In this document: in pieces, positions 9,039 through 17,712 of the stretch
Numbering within the stretch: position 1 is the stretch's first letter
Layout of the letters: each line of letters begins with the position of its first letter
From: DATLNF01 sp963765815
Lineage (GTDB): Bacteria; Actinomycetota; Actinomycetes; BP-191
Assembly: GCA_963765815.1 (NCBI GenBank)
Contig: CAVXXT010000007.1
Location: forward strand, 248,001-312,000
DNA length: 64,000 nucleotides
Direction of reading: 5' to 3'
Made by a program: the position numbers and the translations under genes
Notes under the pieces: generated by a model
The model's database searches: none
The model's input: only the letters and a program-made list of their open reading frames with translations
What the model was told of the DNA's origin: nothing

Positions 9039-9076
9039 GACCGCGACCCTATTGCCCCGTCCCATCCCTCGGAGCT

Positions 9077-9150
9077 CGCCTTCACCCCACCGATCGTCAC
9101 GACACGCCGTACGCCGTCGGCGTGTCGTGACGATCGGTGGGGTGAAGGCG
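9077..9150 (-). terminator. Perfect 33-bp inverted repeat after glp/moeA
   Basis: Arms 9077-9109 and 9118-9150 are exact reverse complements over 33 bp with an 8-nt loop. The repeat lies 25 bp past the glp stop and before the moaC start, and has no U-tract. It is the longest perfect stem in the window. Confidence 0.75.
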
Positions 9151-9175
9151 GGGTGGGGGGGTGGGGGGAGGGCTG

Positions 9176-10420
9176 CTAGCGGGTGCGGCGCTCGAGGAGC
9201 CAGGTGGTGAGGGTCTGGCCGGCCGCGACCTCGGTGACGGCCTCGGGTACGACGGCCAGCCCGTTCGCCGCGGCCATCGGCGCGAGCAGGTGCGAGCCGC
9301 TGCCGCCGACGGGTGCCGCGACCCAGCGCGTGCCGTCGTACTCGACGCGGACCCGGACGTACTGCCGCTTGCCCGGCGGTGACGTCAGCCCCGAGGCCAT
9401 CACAGCGGGCACCTGCGGTCGGCCGAGCTGCTCGGCCCCGAGCATCCGGCGCAGCGCCGGTCGGACGAAGACCTCGAAGGACACCAGCGCGCTCACCGGG
9501 TTGCCCGGGAGGCCGAAGACCGGCGTCGCGTCCGGGCCGATCGTGCCGAACGCCTGCGGCATGCCCGGCTGCATCGCGACCCGGGCGAAGGTGACGTCGC
9601 CGAGCCGGCCGAGCACGTCCTTCACCACGTCGTACGCCCCGACGCTGACGCCGCCGGAGGTGACGATGACGTCGGCCTGGATCAGGTGGTCCTCGATCAC
9701 CTCGGTGAGCCGTCGCGGGTCGTCGGCGACGATGCCGACGCGGTAGGGCACTGCGCCCGCCTCGTGCGCGGCGGCAGCGAGCGCGTAGCCGTTGGCGTCG
9801 ACGATCTGACCGGGGCCGGGCGTCTCACCCGGCTCGACCAGCTCGCTGCCGGTGGAGATGACGACGACGCGCGGCGGCGGGTGCACCAGCACCCGCGAGC
9901 TGCCGAGCGCGGCGAGCAGCGCGATCTGCGGCGCGGCGAGCAGCGTCCCTGCGGCGAGCACCGACTGACCGGCCTGCACGTCCTCGCCGGCGCGGCGGAC
10001 GTAGGCGCCCAGCTCCGGCGCGCGGGTGATGCGCACCTGGGCGAGACCGCCGTCGGTCCACTCCAGCGGTACGACGGCATCGCCGCCGGGCGGCATCGCG
10101 GCGCCGGTCATGATCCGCGCGCAGAGCCCGGGCTGGACCGTGATGCCCGGCGCCGAGCCGGCCGGGATGTCGCCGATCACCGGCAGGGTGACCGGCGTCT
10201 CGGGTGTCGCCCGGGCGACGTCGGCGGCGCGTACGACGTAGCCGTCCATCGAGGAGTTGTCGAAGCGCGGCAGCGACGAGCTCGCGACGAGCGGCTGGCC
10301 GAGCACGCAGCCGTGGGCGTCGAGCAGCGGCAGCTCGATCAGGCCCAGCGGGTGGACGGTGCCGAGGATCTGCTGCAGGTGCTCGTCGACACCGCGCATG
10401 CCCGGCGGGGCAGCAGTCAC
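9176..10420 (-). CDS. glp: Gephyrin-like molybdotransferase Glp (MoeA family)
   Basis: 414 residues with the MoeA domain order. N-terminal linker domain: SSLPRFDNSSMDGYVVRAADV near residue 50. Then the beta-barrel with IMTGAAMPPGGDAVVPLEW, the MoCF domain with STGSELVEPGE, TSGGVSVGAYDVV and FGLPGNPVSALVSFEVF, and a C-terminal MoeA-IV domain. It inserts molybdate into adenylated molybdopterin. Actinobacterial copies encoded beside GlpR/SepX also act in cell division as Glp, and the sepX-like gene about 2 kb downstream supports that reading here. It overlaps galU upstream by 4 bp. Confidence 0.9.
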   Translation of the reverse strand: MTAAPPGMRGVDEHLQQILGTVHPLGLIELPLLDAHGCVLGQPLVASSSLPRFDNSSMDGYVVRAADVARATPETPVTLPVIGDIPAGSAPGITVQPGLCARIMTGAAMPPGGDAVVPLEWTDGGLAQVRITRAPELGAYVRRAGEDVQAGQSVLAAGTLLAAPQIALLAALGSSRVLVHPPPRVVVISTGSELVEPGETPGPGQIVDANGYALAAAAHEAGAVPYRVGIVADDPRRLTEVIEDHLIQADVIVTSGGVSVGAYDVVKDVLGRLGDVTFARVAMQPGMPQAFGTIGPDATPVFGLPGNPVSALVSFEVFVRPALRRMLGAEQLGRPQVPAVMASGLTSPPGKRQYVRVRVEYDGTRWVAAPVGGSGSHLLAPMAAANGLAVVPEAVTEVAAGQTLTTWLLERRTR

Positions 10421-11301
10421 GACTTGTCGGCGACGTAGGTCTTCAGCCAGGCCAGGAACTCCGGGCCGAGGTCGGGCCGCTCGACGGCGAGCTGCACGAC
10501 GGTGCGCAGGTACTCCGCGCGGTCGCCGGTGTCGAACCGGCGGCCGCGGAAGACGACGCCGTGCATCGGCTCGTGCGCCGACAGGGTCTCGAGCGCATCC
10601 GTGAGCTGGATCTCGTTGCCGCGTCCGGGCGCGGTGTTGCGGAGCACCTCGAAGACGGTGGGCGAGAGGACGTAGCGGCCGATGATCGCGAGGTTGCTGG
10701 GCGCCTCCCCGGGTGCGGGCTTCTCCACCAGCCGGGTGATCCGCACGACGTCGGCGTCATCCGTCGGCTCGACCGCGGCGCAGCCGTAGAGGCCGATCTG
10801 GTCGGCCGGCACCTCCATCAGCCCGATCACGCTGCCGCCGTGCTCGGCCTGCGCCTTCGCCATCGTCGACAGCAGCGGCGCGTCGGGGTCGACGAAGTCG
10901 TCGCCGAGCAGCACGGCGAACGGCTCGTCGCCGACGTGCTCCGCCGCGCAGAGGACGGCGTGGCCGAGACCGCGCGGCTGGCCCTGGCGGACGTAGTGGA
11001 AGTCGGCGAGGTCGGCGAGGTCGCGCACCAGCGCGAGGCGCTCGGTGTCGCCCTTCGCCTCCAGCGCCGCCTCGAGCTCCCACGCGCGGTCGAAGTGGTC
11101 CTCGAGCGAGCCCTTGCCACGACCGGTGACCATGAGGATGTCGGTGAAGCCGGCGCGGACCGCCTCCTCCACGACGTACTGGATCGCGGGCCTGTCGACG
11201 ACCGGCAGCATCTCCTTGGGCGTGGCCTTCGTCGCCGGGAGGAACCGGGTGCCGAGGCCCGCGGCCGGGATGACGGCCTTGCGGATCGTCGCTGGGGGCA
11301 T
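10417..11301 (-). CDS. galU: UTP-glucose-1-phosphate uridylyltransferase
   Basis: Makes UDP-glucose from UTP and glucose-1-phosphate for cell-envelope glycans. The N-terminal nucleotidyltransferase signature AAGLGTRFLPATKATPKEML is intact. GQPRGLGHAVLCA, LLGDDFV and VEKPAP follow, then the late RFDTGDRAEYL. 294 residues, normal length. ATG 11301 (MPPATIRKAV) is chosen over ATG 11310 because the Rossmann strand begins almost at once. It heads the galU-glp pair and lies 29 bp from the convergently placed end of the GGDEF gene. Confidence 0.95.
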   Translation of the reverse strand: MPPATIRKAVIPAAGLGTRFLPATKATPKEMLPVVDRPAIQYVVEEAVRAGFTDILMVTGRGKGSLEDHFDRAWELEAALEAKGDTERLALVRDLADLADFHYVRQGQPRGLGHAVLCAAEHVGDEPFAVLLGDDFVDPDAPLLSTMAKAQAEHGGSVIGLMEVPADQIGLYGCAAVEPTDDADVVRITRLVEKPAPGEAPSNLAIIGRYVLSPTVFEVLRNTAPGRGNEIQLTDALETLSAHEPMHGVVFRGRRFDTGDRAEYLRTVVQLAVERPDLGPEFLAWLKTYVADKS

Positions 11302-11330
11302 GGCCCGCACCCTACCCAGCGGCTCGCGAC

Positions 11331-13499
11331 CTAACGGGGGCGGGGCAGCGTGCCGAGATCGGGCCGGTCCTCGGTGGCCGACGTCGGCGGCGGTGCCGGT
11401 ACGCCGGGGTCGGGGGCGACGCGGTAGGTGTCGCGCCCGGCTGCCTTCGCGGCGTAGAGAGCGGTGTCGGCCGCGCGCAGCAGGTCGGTGCCGTTGCGGC
11501 CGTGGGTCGGGTGCATCGCGACGCCGATGCTCACGGTCACCTGGATCGGCACATCGCCGGCCGATCCGAACCGCCGACCGCGAACCAGCGCGCAGATCTT
11601 CTGGGCCAGCTGCGCGGCGCCTTCCGGGTCGGTCTCGGGGAGGACCAGGACGAACTCCTCACCGCCGTACCGGGCGAGCACGTCGACCTCGCGGATGGTG
11701 CTGCGGATCCGCGTGGCCAGCTCGACCAGCACGGAGTCGCCGCGCTGGTGGCCGTGCTGGTCGTTCACTCCCTTGAAGTTGTCGAGATCCATCACCAGCA
11801 GGGCAAGGGGGCGGGCGAACCGGCTGGCGCGCTCGATCTCCTTGTCGAGCGTCATCTGGAAGTAGCGGTAGTTCCACAGCCCGGTCAGCCCGTCGGTGAT
11901 GGACAGGCGCTGCGCCTCCTGGTGCAGCAGCACGTTGTCGATCGCGACGGTCGCCTGGCTGGCGAACGAGCGGATCGTCGCCAGGTCATCGTCGTCGAAC
12001 GGCCCGCCGGTCAGCCGGTCATAGAGGTTGAGGACGCCGATCACGCGGTTCTGGCTCTTCAACGGCACCGAGAGGACCGTCGACACCCGCGGCTCCGCGT
12101 CGTGCAGGTCGAGCTCGTCGGGGCCGGGCCCGACCGCGCCGCGGAGCGCCTGACCGGTGCGGGCGACAGCGCCCGCGACGCCGTCGCCGACCGACAGCCG
12201 CGCGTCAGGCCGGCTGCCGCGTTCCTCGATGCCGCGGCCCACCTTCACGAACAGCTCGTCGGCGTTGGGCGACAGCAGCATCAGCGAGCCGGCCTCGGCG
12301 CGCACCGTCACCATCGCCGTCTCGACGATGACGGTCAGCATCTTGTTGAGGTCGTGCGTGCTGGAGAGCGTGTCGCCGAGGCGGGTGAGGTTGCGCTTGA
12401 GCTCGTCGCGGCTGTCCTGCAGCGCCTGGATGTAGGTGCGCAGCTCGTCGGTCATCGTGTTGAACGCGTTGGCCAGCGCGCCCACCTCGTCGCGGGAGCG
12501 GACCTCGATCTTGGTGTCGAGCCGGCCGCCCGCGACGGCGAGCGCGGCGTCGACCAGCTCGGCGAGCGGCCTCGTCGTCACCCGGCTGAGCAGCCAGCCG
12601 AACGCGGCGGCGATGGCGATGGAGACGAGGGTGATCGCGAGCAGCCCGCGGTCGGTGTTGGACTTGCTGCGGATCGCGTCGGCCAGCGAGACCGAGACGA
12701 GCAGCGTCGGCGTACCCGACTGATCCGGCGCCAGAGCGCTGTGCAGGACGAGGTCGTCCCCGACCTGCTGCGGTGTCGCGCGGATGGACCGGCCGGCGGC
12801 GCCGACCAGCGCCTTGGCGGACGGCACGGACATCGTGGTCGCGACGACCTCGCCCTTGTCGACGAGGGTCAGCCCGACGCCGTTGGTGAGCGTCACCTTG
12901 TCGAGCATCCGACGGTCGAGCCAGAACCCTGCGACGACGAGGCCGAGCCGCCGGTTACCGGGGCCGGTCAGCCGCACGCGGGAGCGCACGTAGCGGTCTG
13001 TCGTGGACCGCTCGTCCTCGCCGACCGCGCGGGGACGGGCGAGCTCGGCGGTCACCTCGTCGGCGATCTGCTGGTACTGCAACGCGGACGTCACGAACTC
13101 GCTGGCCCGACCGACCGCAGCGTCGTCGATGACCCGTCCGCCGGCGTCGGCGACGAACACGAAGTCGGTCGATCCCGGGAAGTCGCGGACGAACTGCGCG
13201 ACCAGCCCCGGCACCCGGGAGCGGTCGACCTGGATCAGCTCACCGAGCTCGACGAGTCGACCCTGACGGTCGGGCGCGGCCCGGGTCGCCAGCGCCGTCG
13301 CGGCAGTGACCGAGCGCTCGCGCAGACCGCTGACGACCGACTCGGCACTGCTGCGCGCCGCGCTGAGCGGTGCGTCGTACTCGCGGTCCAGGTTGCGGAA
13401 GTTGGCGCCGCGGACGAGCAGTCCGGTGACCACGAGCGGGACGAGGACGACCGCGACGAACGCGATCGACAGACGCACCCGCAGCGGCATGAATGACAT
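11331..13499 (-). CDS. Membrane-bound HAMP-GAF-GGDEF diguanylate cyclase
   Basis: Predicted to make cyclic di-GMP from two GTP. Domain order from the ATG at 13499: membrane segment (residues about 8-28), an extracytoplasmic sensor region of about 250 residues, a second membrane segment (LAITLVSIAIAAAFGWLL), a HAMP linker (RPLAELVDAALAVAGGRLD), a coiled coil, a GAF domain (SLMLLSPNADELFVKVG) and GGDEF. The GGDEF has DGLTGLWNYRYF, DLDNFKGVND and an active-site YGGEEFVLVLPETD. No RxxD inhibitory site was recognised. The tail is Pro-rich. The start lies only 10 bp from the divergent 5-FTHF cyclo-ligase start. Confidence 0.88.
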   Translation of the reverse strand: MSFMPLRVRLSIAFVAVVLVPLVVTGLLVRGANFRNLDREYDAPLSAARSSAESVVSGLRERSVTAATALATRAAPDRQGRLVELGELIQVDRSRVPGLVAQFVRDFPGSTDFVFVADAGGRVIDDAAVGRASEFVTSALQYQQIADEVTAELARPRAVGEDERSTTDRYVRSRVRLTGPGNRRLGLVVAGFWLDRRMLDKVTLTNGVGLTLVDKGEVVATTMSVPSAKALVGAAGRSIRATPQQVGDDLVLHSALAPDQSGTPTLLVSVSLADAIRSKSNTDRGLLAITLVSIAIAAAFGWLLSRVTTRPLAELVDAALAVAGGRLDTKIEVRSRDEVGALANAFNTMTDELRTYIQALQDSRDELKRNLTRLGDTLSSTHDLNKMLTVIVETAMVTVRAEAGSLMLLSPNADELFVKVGRGIEERGSRPDARLSVGDGVAGAVARTGQALRGAVGPGPDELDLHDAEPRVSTVLSVPLKSQNRVIGVLNLYDRLTGGPFDDDDLATIRSFASQATVAIDNVLLHQEAQRLSITDGLTGLWNYRYFQMTLDKEIERASRFARPLALLVMDLDNFKGVNDQHGHQRGDSVLVELATRIRSTIREVDVLARYGGEEFVLVLPETDPEGAAQLAQKICALVRGRRFGSAGDVPIQVTVSIGVAMHPTHGRNGTDLLRAADTALYAAKAAGRDTYRVAPDPGVPAPPPTSATEDRPDLGTLPRPR

Positions 13500-13509
13500 G
13501 CTTCCACGG

Positions 13510-14109
13510 ATGGACGACGCGACGACGGGGGCCGGCGCGCGCACCGCGAAGCGCCTGCTGCGCGAGCAGATCCGCGAGGTGTGGGCGCGCGCCGACCTCG
13601 ACGCCGTGGGCAGCTCCGTCACCGGGCACCTGCTGTCGCTTCCCGAGGTGCGCCGCGCGCGGACGATCGCGGTGTACGCCGCGATGCCCGGCGAGATGCC
13701 GACCGGCGCGCTGCTCGCCGAGCTCGATCGGCGTGGCGTCCGCGTGCTGCTGCCGGTGCTCCGCGACGACGACTCGCTGGGGTGGCGCGCGACGTCGCCC
13801 GCTGCGCCGCTGCAGCCGGGCAGGCGCGGGACGTCCGAACCCGCCGCCGAGTCACCGGACGTCCTTCTGACGGAGGCCGACGTGGTCGTCGTACCGGGTC
13901 TGGCGTACGACGGGGCCGGGCGCCGGCTCGGCCGCGGCGGCGGCTCCTACGACCGCGCCCTCGGCGACGTCGCGGCAGATGCGCTCGTGGTCGGCGTCGG
14001 CCCCGACGACGTCGTCGTCGACGCGGTGCCGAGCGAGGCGCACGACCGTCCGGTGCACGTCGTCGTCACGCCCGGCGGAGTCCGGCGAACGGCGCCCGGC
14101 GGCTGCTAG
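13510..14109 (+). CDS. 5-formyltetrahydrofolate cyclo-ligase
   Basis: ATP-dependent conversion of 5-formyl-THF to 5,10-methenyl-THF, returning stored folate to one-carbon metabolism. 199 residues from ATG 13510. The in-frame ATG 13498 would add four residues; neither has a convincing ribosome site, so a leaderless message is possible. Family features are KRLLREQIREVW at the start and the C-terminal substrate loop GLAYDGAGRRLGRGGGSYDR. It is followed by the FmdB/Ruc-like gene, the same neighbour pair as Rv0992c-Rv0991c. Confidence 0.92.
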   Translation: MDDATTGAGARTAKRLLREQIREVWARADLDAVGSSVTGHLLSLPEVRRARTIAVYAAMPGEMPTGALLAELDRRGVRVLLPVLRDDDSLGWRATSPAAPLQPGRRGTSEPAAESPDVLLTEADVVVVPGLAYDGAGRRLGRGGGSYDRALGDVAADALVVGVGPDDVVVDAVPSEAHDRPVHVVVTPGGVRRTAPGGC

Positions 14110-14111
14110 GA

Positions 14112-14138
14112 TTGGCAGTCGCCGACCGCGAGTGCTAA
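14112..14138 (+). promoter_or_regulatory. CIRCE-like HrcA operator upstream of the FmdB/Ruc gene
   Basis: TTGGCAGTC-N9-GAGTGCTAA. The right half matches the CIRCE consensus perfectly and the left half matches 7 of 9, with the canonical 9-bp spacer. It lies 18 bp before the GTG of the FmdB-family gene, overlapping where RNA polymerase or the leader would be. This predicts HrcA repression and heat induction. Confidence 0.72.
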
Positions 14139-14156
14139 CCGCCGAGGAGTGACCAC

Positions 14157-14498
14157 GTGCCGACGTACGAGTACGCCTGCACCGCGTGCGCCGAGCACAT
14201 CGAGGTCGTGCAGAGTTTCACCGACGCATCCCTCACGGAGTGCCCGTCGTGCGGCGGCCGGCTGCGCAAGGTCTTCTCCCCCGTCGGCGTCGTCTTCAAG
14301 GGCAGCGGGTTCTACAAGACGGACAGCCGCAGCAGCAGCTCGCCGGCCAAGAAGTCGGAGTCGAGCAAGAGCGACTCGGGTGGGTCGAGCGAGACGAAGC
14401 AGTCCACCGGCTCGACGTCCCCCGCGAAGTCGGACTCGTCGAAGTCCGAGTCAACGGCTCCCGCCGCGAAGCCCGCCGCGACCGGCACCACGGGCTGA
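14157..14498 (+). CDS. FmdB-family zinc-ribbon protein, Ruc-like redox chaperone
   Basis: 113 residues from GTG 14157 with GAGGAG upstream. The first 50 residues form an FmdB zinc ribbon with two CxxC pairs (YACTACAEH and CPSCGG). The rest is low-complexity, rich in Ser, Lys, Thr and Ala, and predicted disordered. This layout matches M. tuberculosis Rv0991c (Ruc), a chaperone activated by oxidation of its zinc cysteines and induced by heat. The CIRCE-like element just upstream and the cyclo-ligase neighbour (Rv0992c equivalent) support the match. The chaperone role is inferred. Confidence 0.78.
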   Translation: MPTYEYACTACAEHIEVVQSFTDASLTECPSCGGRLRKVFSPVGVVFKGSGFYKTDSRSSSSPAKKSESSKSDSGGSSETKQSTGSTSPAKSDSSKSESTAPAAKPAATGTTG

Positions 14499-14499
14499 C

Positions 14500-14530
14500 C
14501 GGCCGCGGTCCACATTCGAGGCCGCGGCCG
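14500..14530 (+). terminator. 9-bp GC hairpin after FmdB/Ruc gene
   Basis: CGGCCGCGG (14500-14508) pairs with CCGCGGCCG (14522-14530), 1 nt after the stop. No U-tract. Confidence 0.45.
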
Positions 14531-14592
14531 CGCAGCCGGACGTCGTACCGCCGCTAGGGTCGGCACCGTCGCCTAGCCGCAGGGAGCCCGGG

Positions 14593-15396
14593 GTGTCGCA
14601 GGTCGCCGAGATCGGCATCTTCGGCGGGTCCGGCTTCTACTCGCTGCTCGACGACGGGTCGACGAGCGAGATGGTCGTCGAGACGCCGTACGGCGACCCG
14701 GCCGCTCCCGTGGTGCTCGGCCGGATCGGCGGCCGCGAGGTCGCGTTCCTGCCGCGGCACGGCCGCAGCCACGAGTTCCCGCCGCACCGCATCCCCTACC
14801 GCGCCAACATCTGGGCGATGCACCACCTCGGCGTCACGCAGCTGATCGCGCCGTGCGCCGTCGGCTCGCTGCGCCGTGAGATCGCGCCCGGCGACTTCGT
14901 CGTCGTCGACCAGCTCGTCGACCGGACGTCGGGTCGCGCGCAGACGCTCTACGACGACCGGGCCGTGCACGTGTCCTTCGCCGACCCCTACTGCCCGCAC
15001 GGCCGCGCCGCCGCCCTCGGGGTCGCGCGCGCGGCCGGGGTCGACGTGCACGACGGCGGCACGATGGTGGTCGTCGAGGGCCCGCGGTTCTCCACCCGCG
15101 CCGAGTCGCAGTGGTACGCCGCCGCCGGCTGGTCGGTGATCAACATGACCGGCCACCCCGAGGCGGTGCTCGCCCGCGAGCTCGGCCTCTGCTACACCGC
15201 GCTCGCCCTGGTCACCGACTACGACGCCGGCCCCGCGGGCCTGCCCGACGTGCCGGCCGTGACGATGGACGAGGTGATGCGGGTCTTCGCCGACAACAAC
15301 GTCCGGCTGCGCGGGCTCCTCGACACGCTGGTGGCCGCTCTCCCGGCGGAGCGCACCTGCCCGTGCGCCGCCGCGCTCGACCAGTCCGGCCACTGA
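14593..15396 (+). CDS. mtnP: S-methyl-5'-thioadenosine phosphorylase
   Basis: Phosphorolysis of methylthioadenosine to adenine and methylthioribose-1-phosphate in methionine salvage. 267 residues. GIFGGSGFYSLL at the N-terminus is the phosphate loop. RHGRSHEFPPHRIPYRANIW near residue 58 is the family-2 PNP signature, EGPRFSTRAESQWY comes near 160 and MTGHPEAVLARE near 183. GTG 14593 has AGGGAG upstream. A purine-nucleoside specificity (Rv0535-like) cannot be excluded. The downstream cpaB-like gene begins 6 bp after the stop, so they are probably cotranscribed. Confidence 0.88.
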   Translation: MSQVAEIGIFGGSGFYSLLDDGSTSEMVVETPYGDPAAPVVLGRIGGREVAFLPRHGRSHEFPPHRIPYRANIWAMHHLGVTQLIAPCAVGSLRREIAPGDFVVVDQLVDRTSGRAQTLYDDRAVHVSFADPYCPHGRAAALGVARAAGVDVHDGGTMVVVEGPRFSTRAESQWYAAAGWSVINMTGHPEAVLARELGLCYTALALVTDYDAGPAGLPDVPAVTMDEVMRVFADNNVRLRGLLDTLVAALPAERTCPCAAALDQSGH

Positions 15397-15401
15397 CGCG
15401 G

Positions 15402-16037
15402 ATGGACCTCACGCTGCCCTTCGGCGTACGCCGGGCCTTCGGCCTGCACCGGCGGCTGATCGCCGCCGGCTGCGCCGCCCTCGCGGTCGCCGGCGTCGTC
15501 GAGGTGCTCGCGCCGCGGCCCGCGCCGGTGGTGCAGGTGCTCGCGGCGTCACGCGACCTGATCGCCGGGACCGTGCTGACCGGCGACGACCTGCGGGCCG
15601 TCCCGCTGCCGGCGGCGGTCGTCCCGGACGGTGCGCTGCGGCCGGGCGCGGCCGTGCTCGGCCGCTCGGTGGCCGGGCCGGTGCGCCGCGGCGAGCCGCT
15701 CACCGACGCGCGGCTGGTCGGGCCGTCGCTGCTCTCCGGCCTGGGCTCGCCGGACGACGTCGTCGCGGTGCCGGTGCGGCTCGCCGACGCGGACGCGGTC
15801 CGGCTGGTGCGCGCGGGCGACCGCGTCGACGTCCTCGCCGCGCCGGTCGACTCAGGTGGGCAGCCGGGCGCGGTCGTCGTCGTCGCGACGGGCGCACTGG
15901 TCCTCGCGACCCCGGACCAGCCGTCCACCGATGACGGGTCGCTGCTGGTCGTGGCTGTCTCGCCCGCGACGGCCAGGGCTCTCGCCCGCGCGGCGACGAC
16001 CTCGCGGCTGTCAGTCGCGCTGCGCGGCCACCCGTGA
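15402..16037 (+). CDS. SAF-domain protein, RcpC/CpaB-like
   Basis: 211 residues. An N-terminal membrane anchor (LIAAGCAALAVAGVVEVL, residues 16-33) is followed by a SAF domain (VLAASRDLIAGTVLTGDDLR, then GRSVAGPVRRGEPLT) and an RcpC-type second domain (VPVRLADADAVRLVRAGDRV). CpaB/RcpC proteins sit in the Flp/Tad pilus assembly, but no other pilus gene is in this window, so it is a solitary actinobacterial copy of uncertain job. Its stop overlaps the GTG of the FAD oxidase by 4 bp. Confidence 0.72.
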   Translation: MDLTLPFGVRRAFGLHRRLIAAGCAALAVAGVVEVLAPRPAPVVQVLAASRDLIAGTVLTGDDLRAVPLPAAVVPDGALRPGAAVLGRSVAGPVRRGEPLTDARLVGPSLLSGLGSPDDVVAVPVRLADADAVRLVRAGDRVDVLAAPVDSGGQPGAVVVVATGALVLATPDQPSTDDGSLLVVAVSPATARALARAATTSRLSVALRGHP

Positions 16038-17592
16038 GCTACGCGGTGTGGGGGTGGGGCGGGCCCGGTGACGAGCCGAGGCACGACGACCTCGTCGCCG
16101 CTGGTCCGTGGGTGTCGCAGCTGCTCGGCTTCCCGGCGCAGGACCCGGAGACGCCCGCGGCGCTGCGCGAGCTCGCGGCGCCGCGGATCGACGGCGACGT
16201 GTTCGGAGAGCTCGGGTCGACCGACCCGGTGGACCGAGCCCGCCACGGCATCGGCCGCAGCTACCGCGACGTCGTACGCGGCATCCGCGGCGATGTGCCG
16301 CACCCGCCCGACGTCGTCGTGCGCCCGCGGCGGACGTCGCATCGGTGCTGGAGCGCTGCGCGGAGCAGCGGTGGGCGGTCGTGCCGTTCGGCGGCGGCTC
16401 GAGCGTGGTCGGCGGGGTCGAGCCGGCGCTGCCCGACGGCGGCGACCTCCGGGGCGTCGTCTCGCTCGACCTCGGCCGGCTCGGCGGGGTGATGGAGGTC
16501 GACGACGTGTCCCGCGCGGCGCGCATCGGCGCCGGCAGCCTCGGGCCGGACCTCGAGCGCGAGCTCGGCGAGACCGGGCACACGATGCGCTTCTACCCGC
16601 AGTCGTTCGAGCGCTCGACGCTCGGCGGCTGGATCGCGACCCGCGCGGCCGGGCACTTCGCGACCGGGCCGACGCACATCGACGACCTGGTCGAGTCGGT
16701 CACCGCCGTGACGCCCGGTGGCACGTGGTCGTCACGGCGGCTGCCCGCGTCGGGTGCCGGACCGAGTCCGGACCGGCTGCTGCTCGGGTCCGAAGGGACG
16801 CTCGGCGTCATCACCGACGCGTGGGTCCGCGTGCAGCGACGGCCGGCTCATCGGGCCGGCGCTGCGGTCGCGTTCGCGACGTGGCGCGACGGCGCGACCG
16901 CCGTACGCCGGATCGTGCAGTCCGGTCTGCGCCCCGCCGGCTGCCGGCTGGTCGACGCGACCGAGGCGCGGCTCACCGGAACGCTCGACGACGGCCGGGC
17001 CGTCCTGGTCCTCGCCTTCGAGTCGACCGACTACCCGGTCGACGGCGAGCTGGCGCACGCGGTCGAGGCCTGCCGCGACAGCAATGGCGAGGCGCTCGAC
17101 CGCGACGGCGCCCGCGGCACGAGCGGCAGGTGGCGCGAGACGTTCCTGCGTGCACCGTACCTGCGCGAGACGCTGGTCCTGCTCGGCGTGCTGACCGAGA
17201 CGTTCGAGACGGCAGTGACGTGGGACCGGTTCGACGCATTCGTCGAGGACGTCCGTGCGGCGACGCTCGACGCGCTGCGGCGGGCCTGCGGCGGGGGCAC
17301 CGTGACCTGCCGGACGACCCACGCCTACGCCGACGGAGCGGCGCCGTACTTCACCGTGCTCGCCCCTGCGCGCCGTGGCAGCGAGCTGGCCCAGTGGGCG
17401 GACGTGAAGGCCGCGGCAGCCGAGGCGATCGCGTCCGGCGGCGGGACGATCACGCATCACCACGCCGTCGGACGGGATCACCGCCCGTGGTACGACGCGC
17501 AGCGGCCCGACGCCTTCGCGACGGCCTTCGCCGCCGCGAAGTCGGCGCTCGATCCGGCCGGGATCCTCAATCCGGGAGTGCTCCTCGGCTGA
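16034..17592 (+). CDS. FAD-binding oxidase (alkyl-DHAP-synthase/glycolate-oxidase type), frameshifted
   Basis: About 519 residues when repaired. The GTG at 16034 gives SYAVWGWGGPGDEP, a start typical of actinobacterial alkyldihydroxyacetonephosphate-synthase-like oxidases. The frame breaks at 16324-16332: DVVVRP continues as ADVASVLERCAEQ one frame over, consistent with one missing base in CCCGCGGCGG. The FAD-binding PCMH core follows (VPFGGGSSVVGG, then FERSTLGGWIATRAAGHFATG), with LLGSEGTLGVITDAWV and the C-terminal cap THHHAVGRDHRPW and LDPAGILNPGVLL. The substrate is unknown. Both halves are well conserved, so a sequencing indel is likelier than decay. Confidence 0.8.
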
Positions 17593-17712
17593 GGTTGTCC
17601 CGGCATGCCGGACACGCGACATCTGTCCCCCGTCCCTTCACCCGTTCGGGTACTGCGCTCCCGCAGGTGACGTCCGACACCGATGTCGCGGACTTCGTGC
17701 GGAGGGAGCAGC

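Noticed and set aside
17595..17690. Riboswitch or attenuator before the histidine kinase
   Set aside because: Only short imperfect dyads are visible, with no known riboswitch core.
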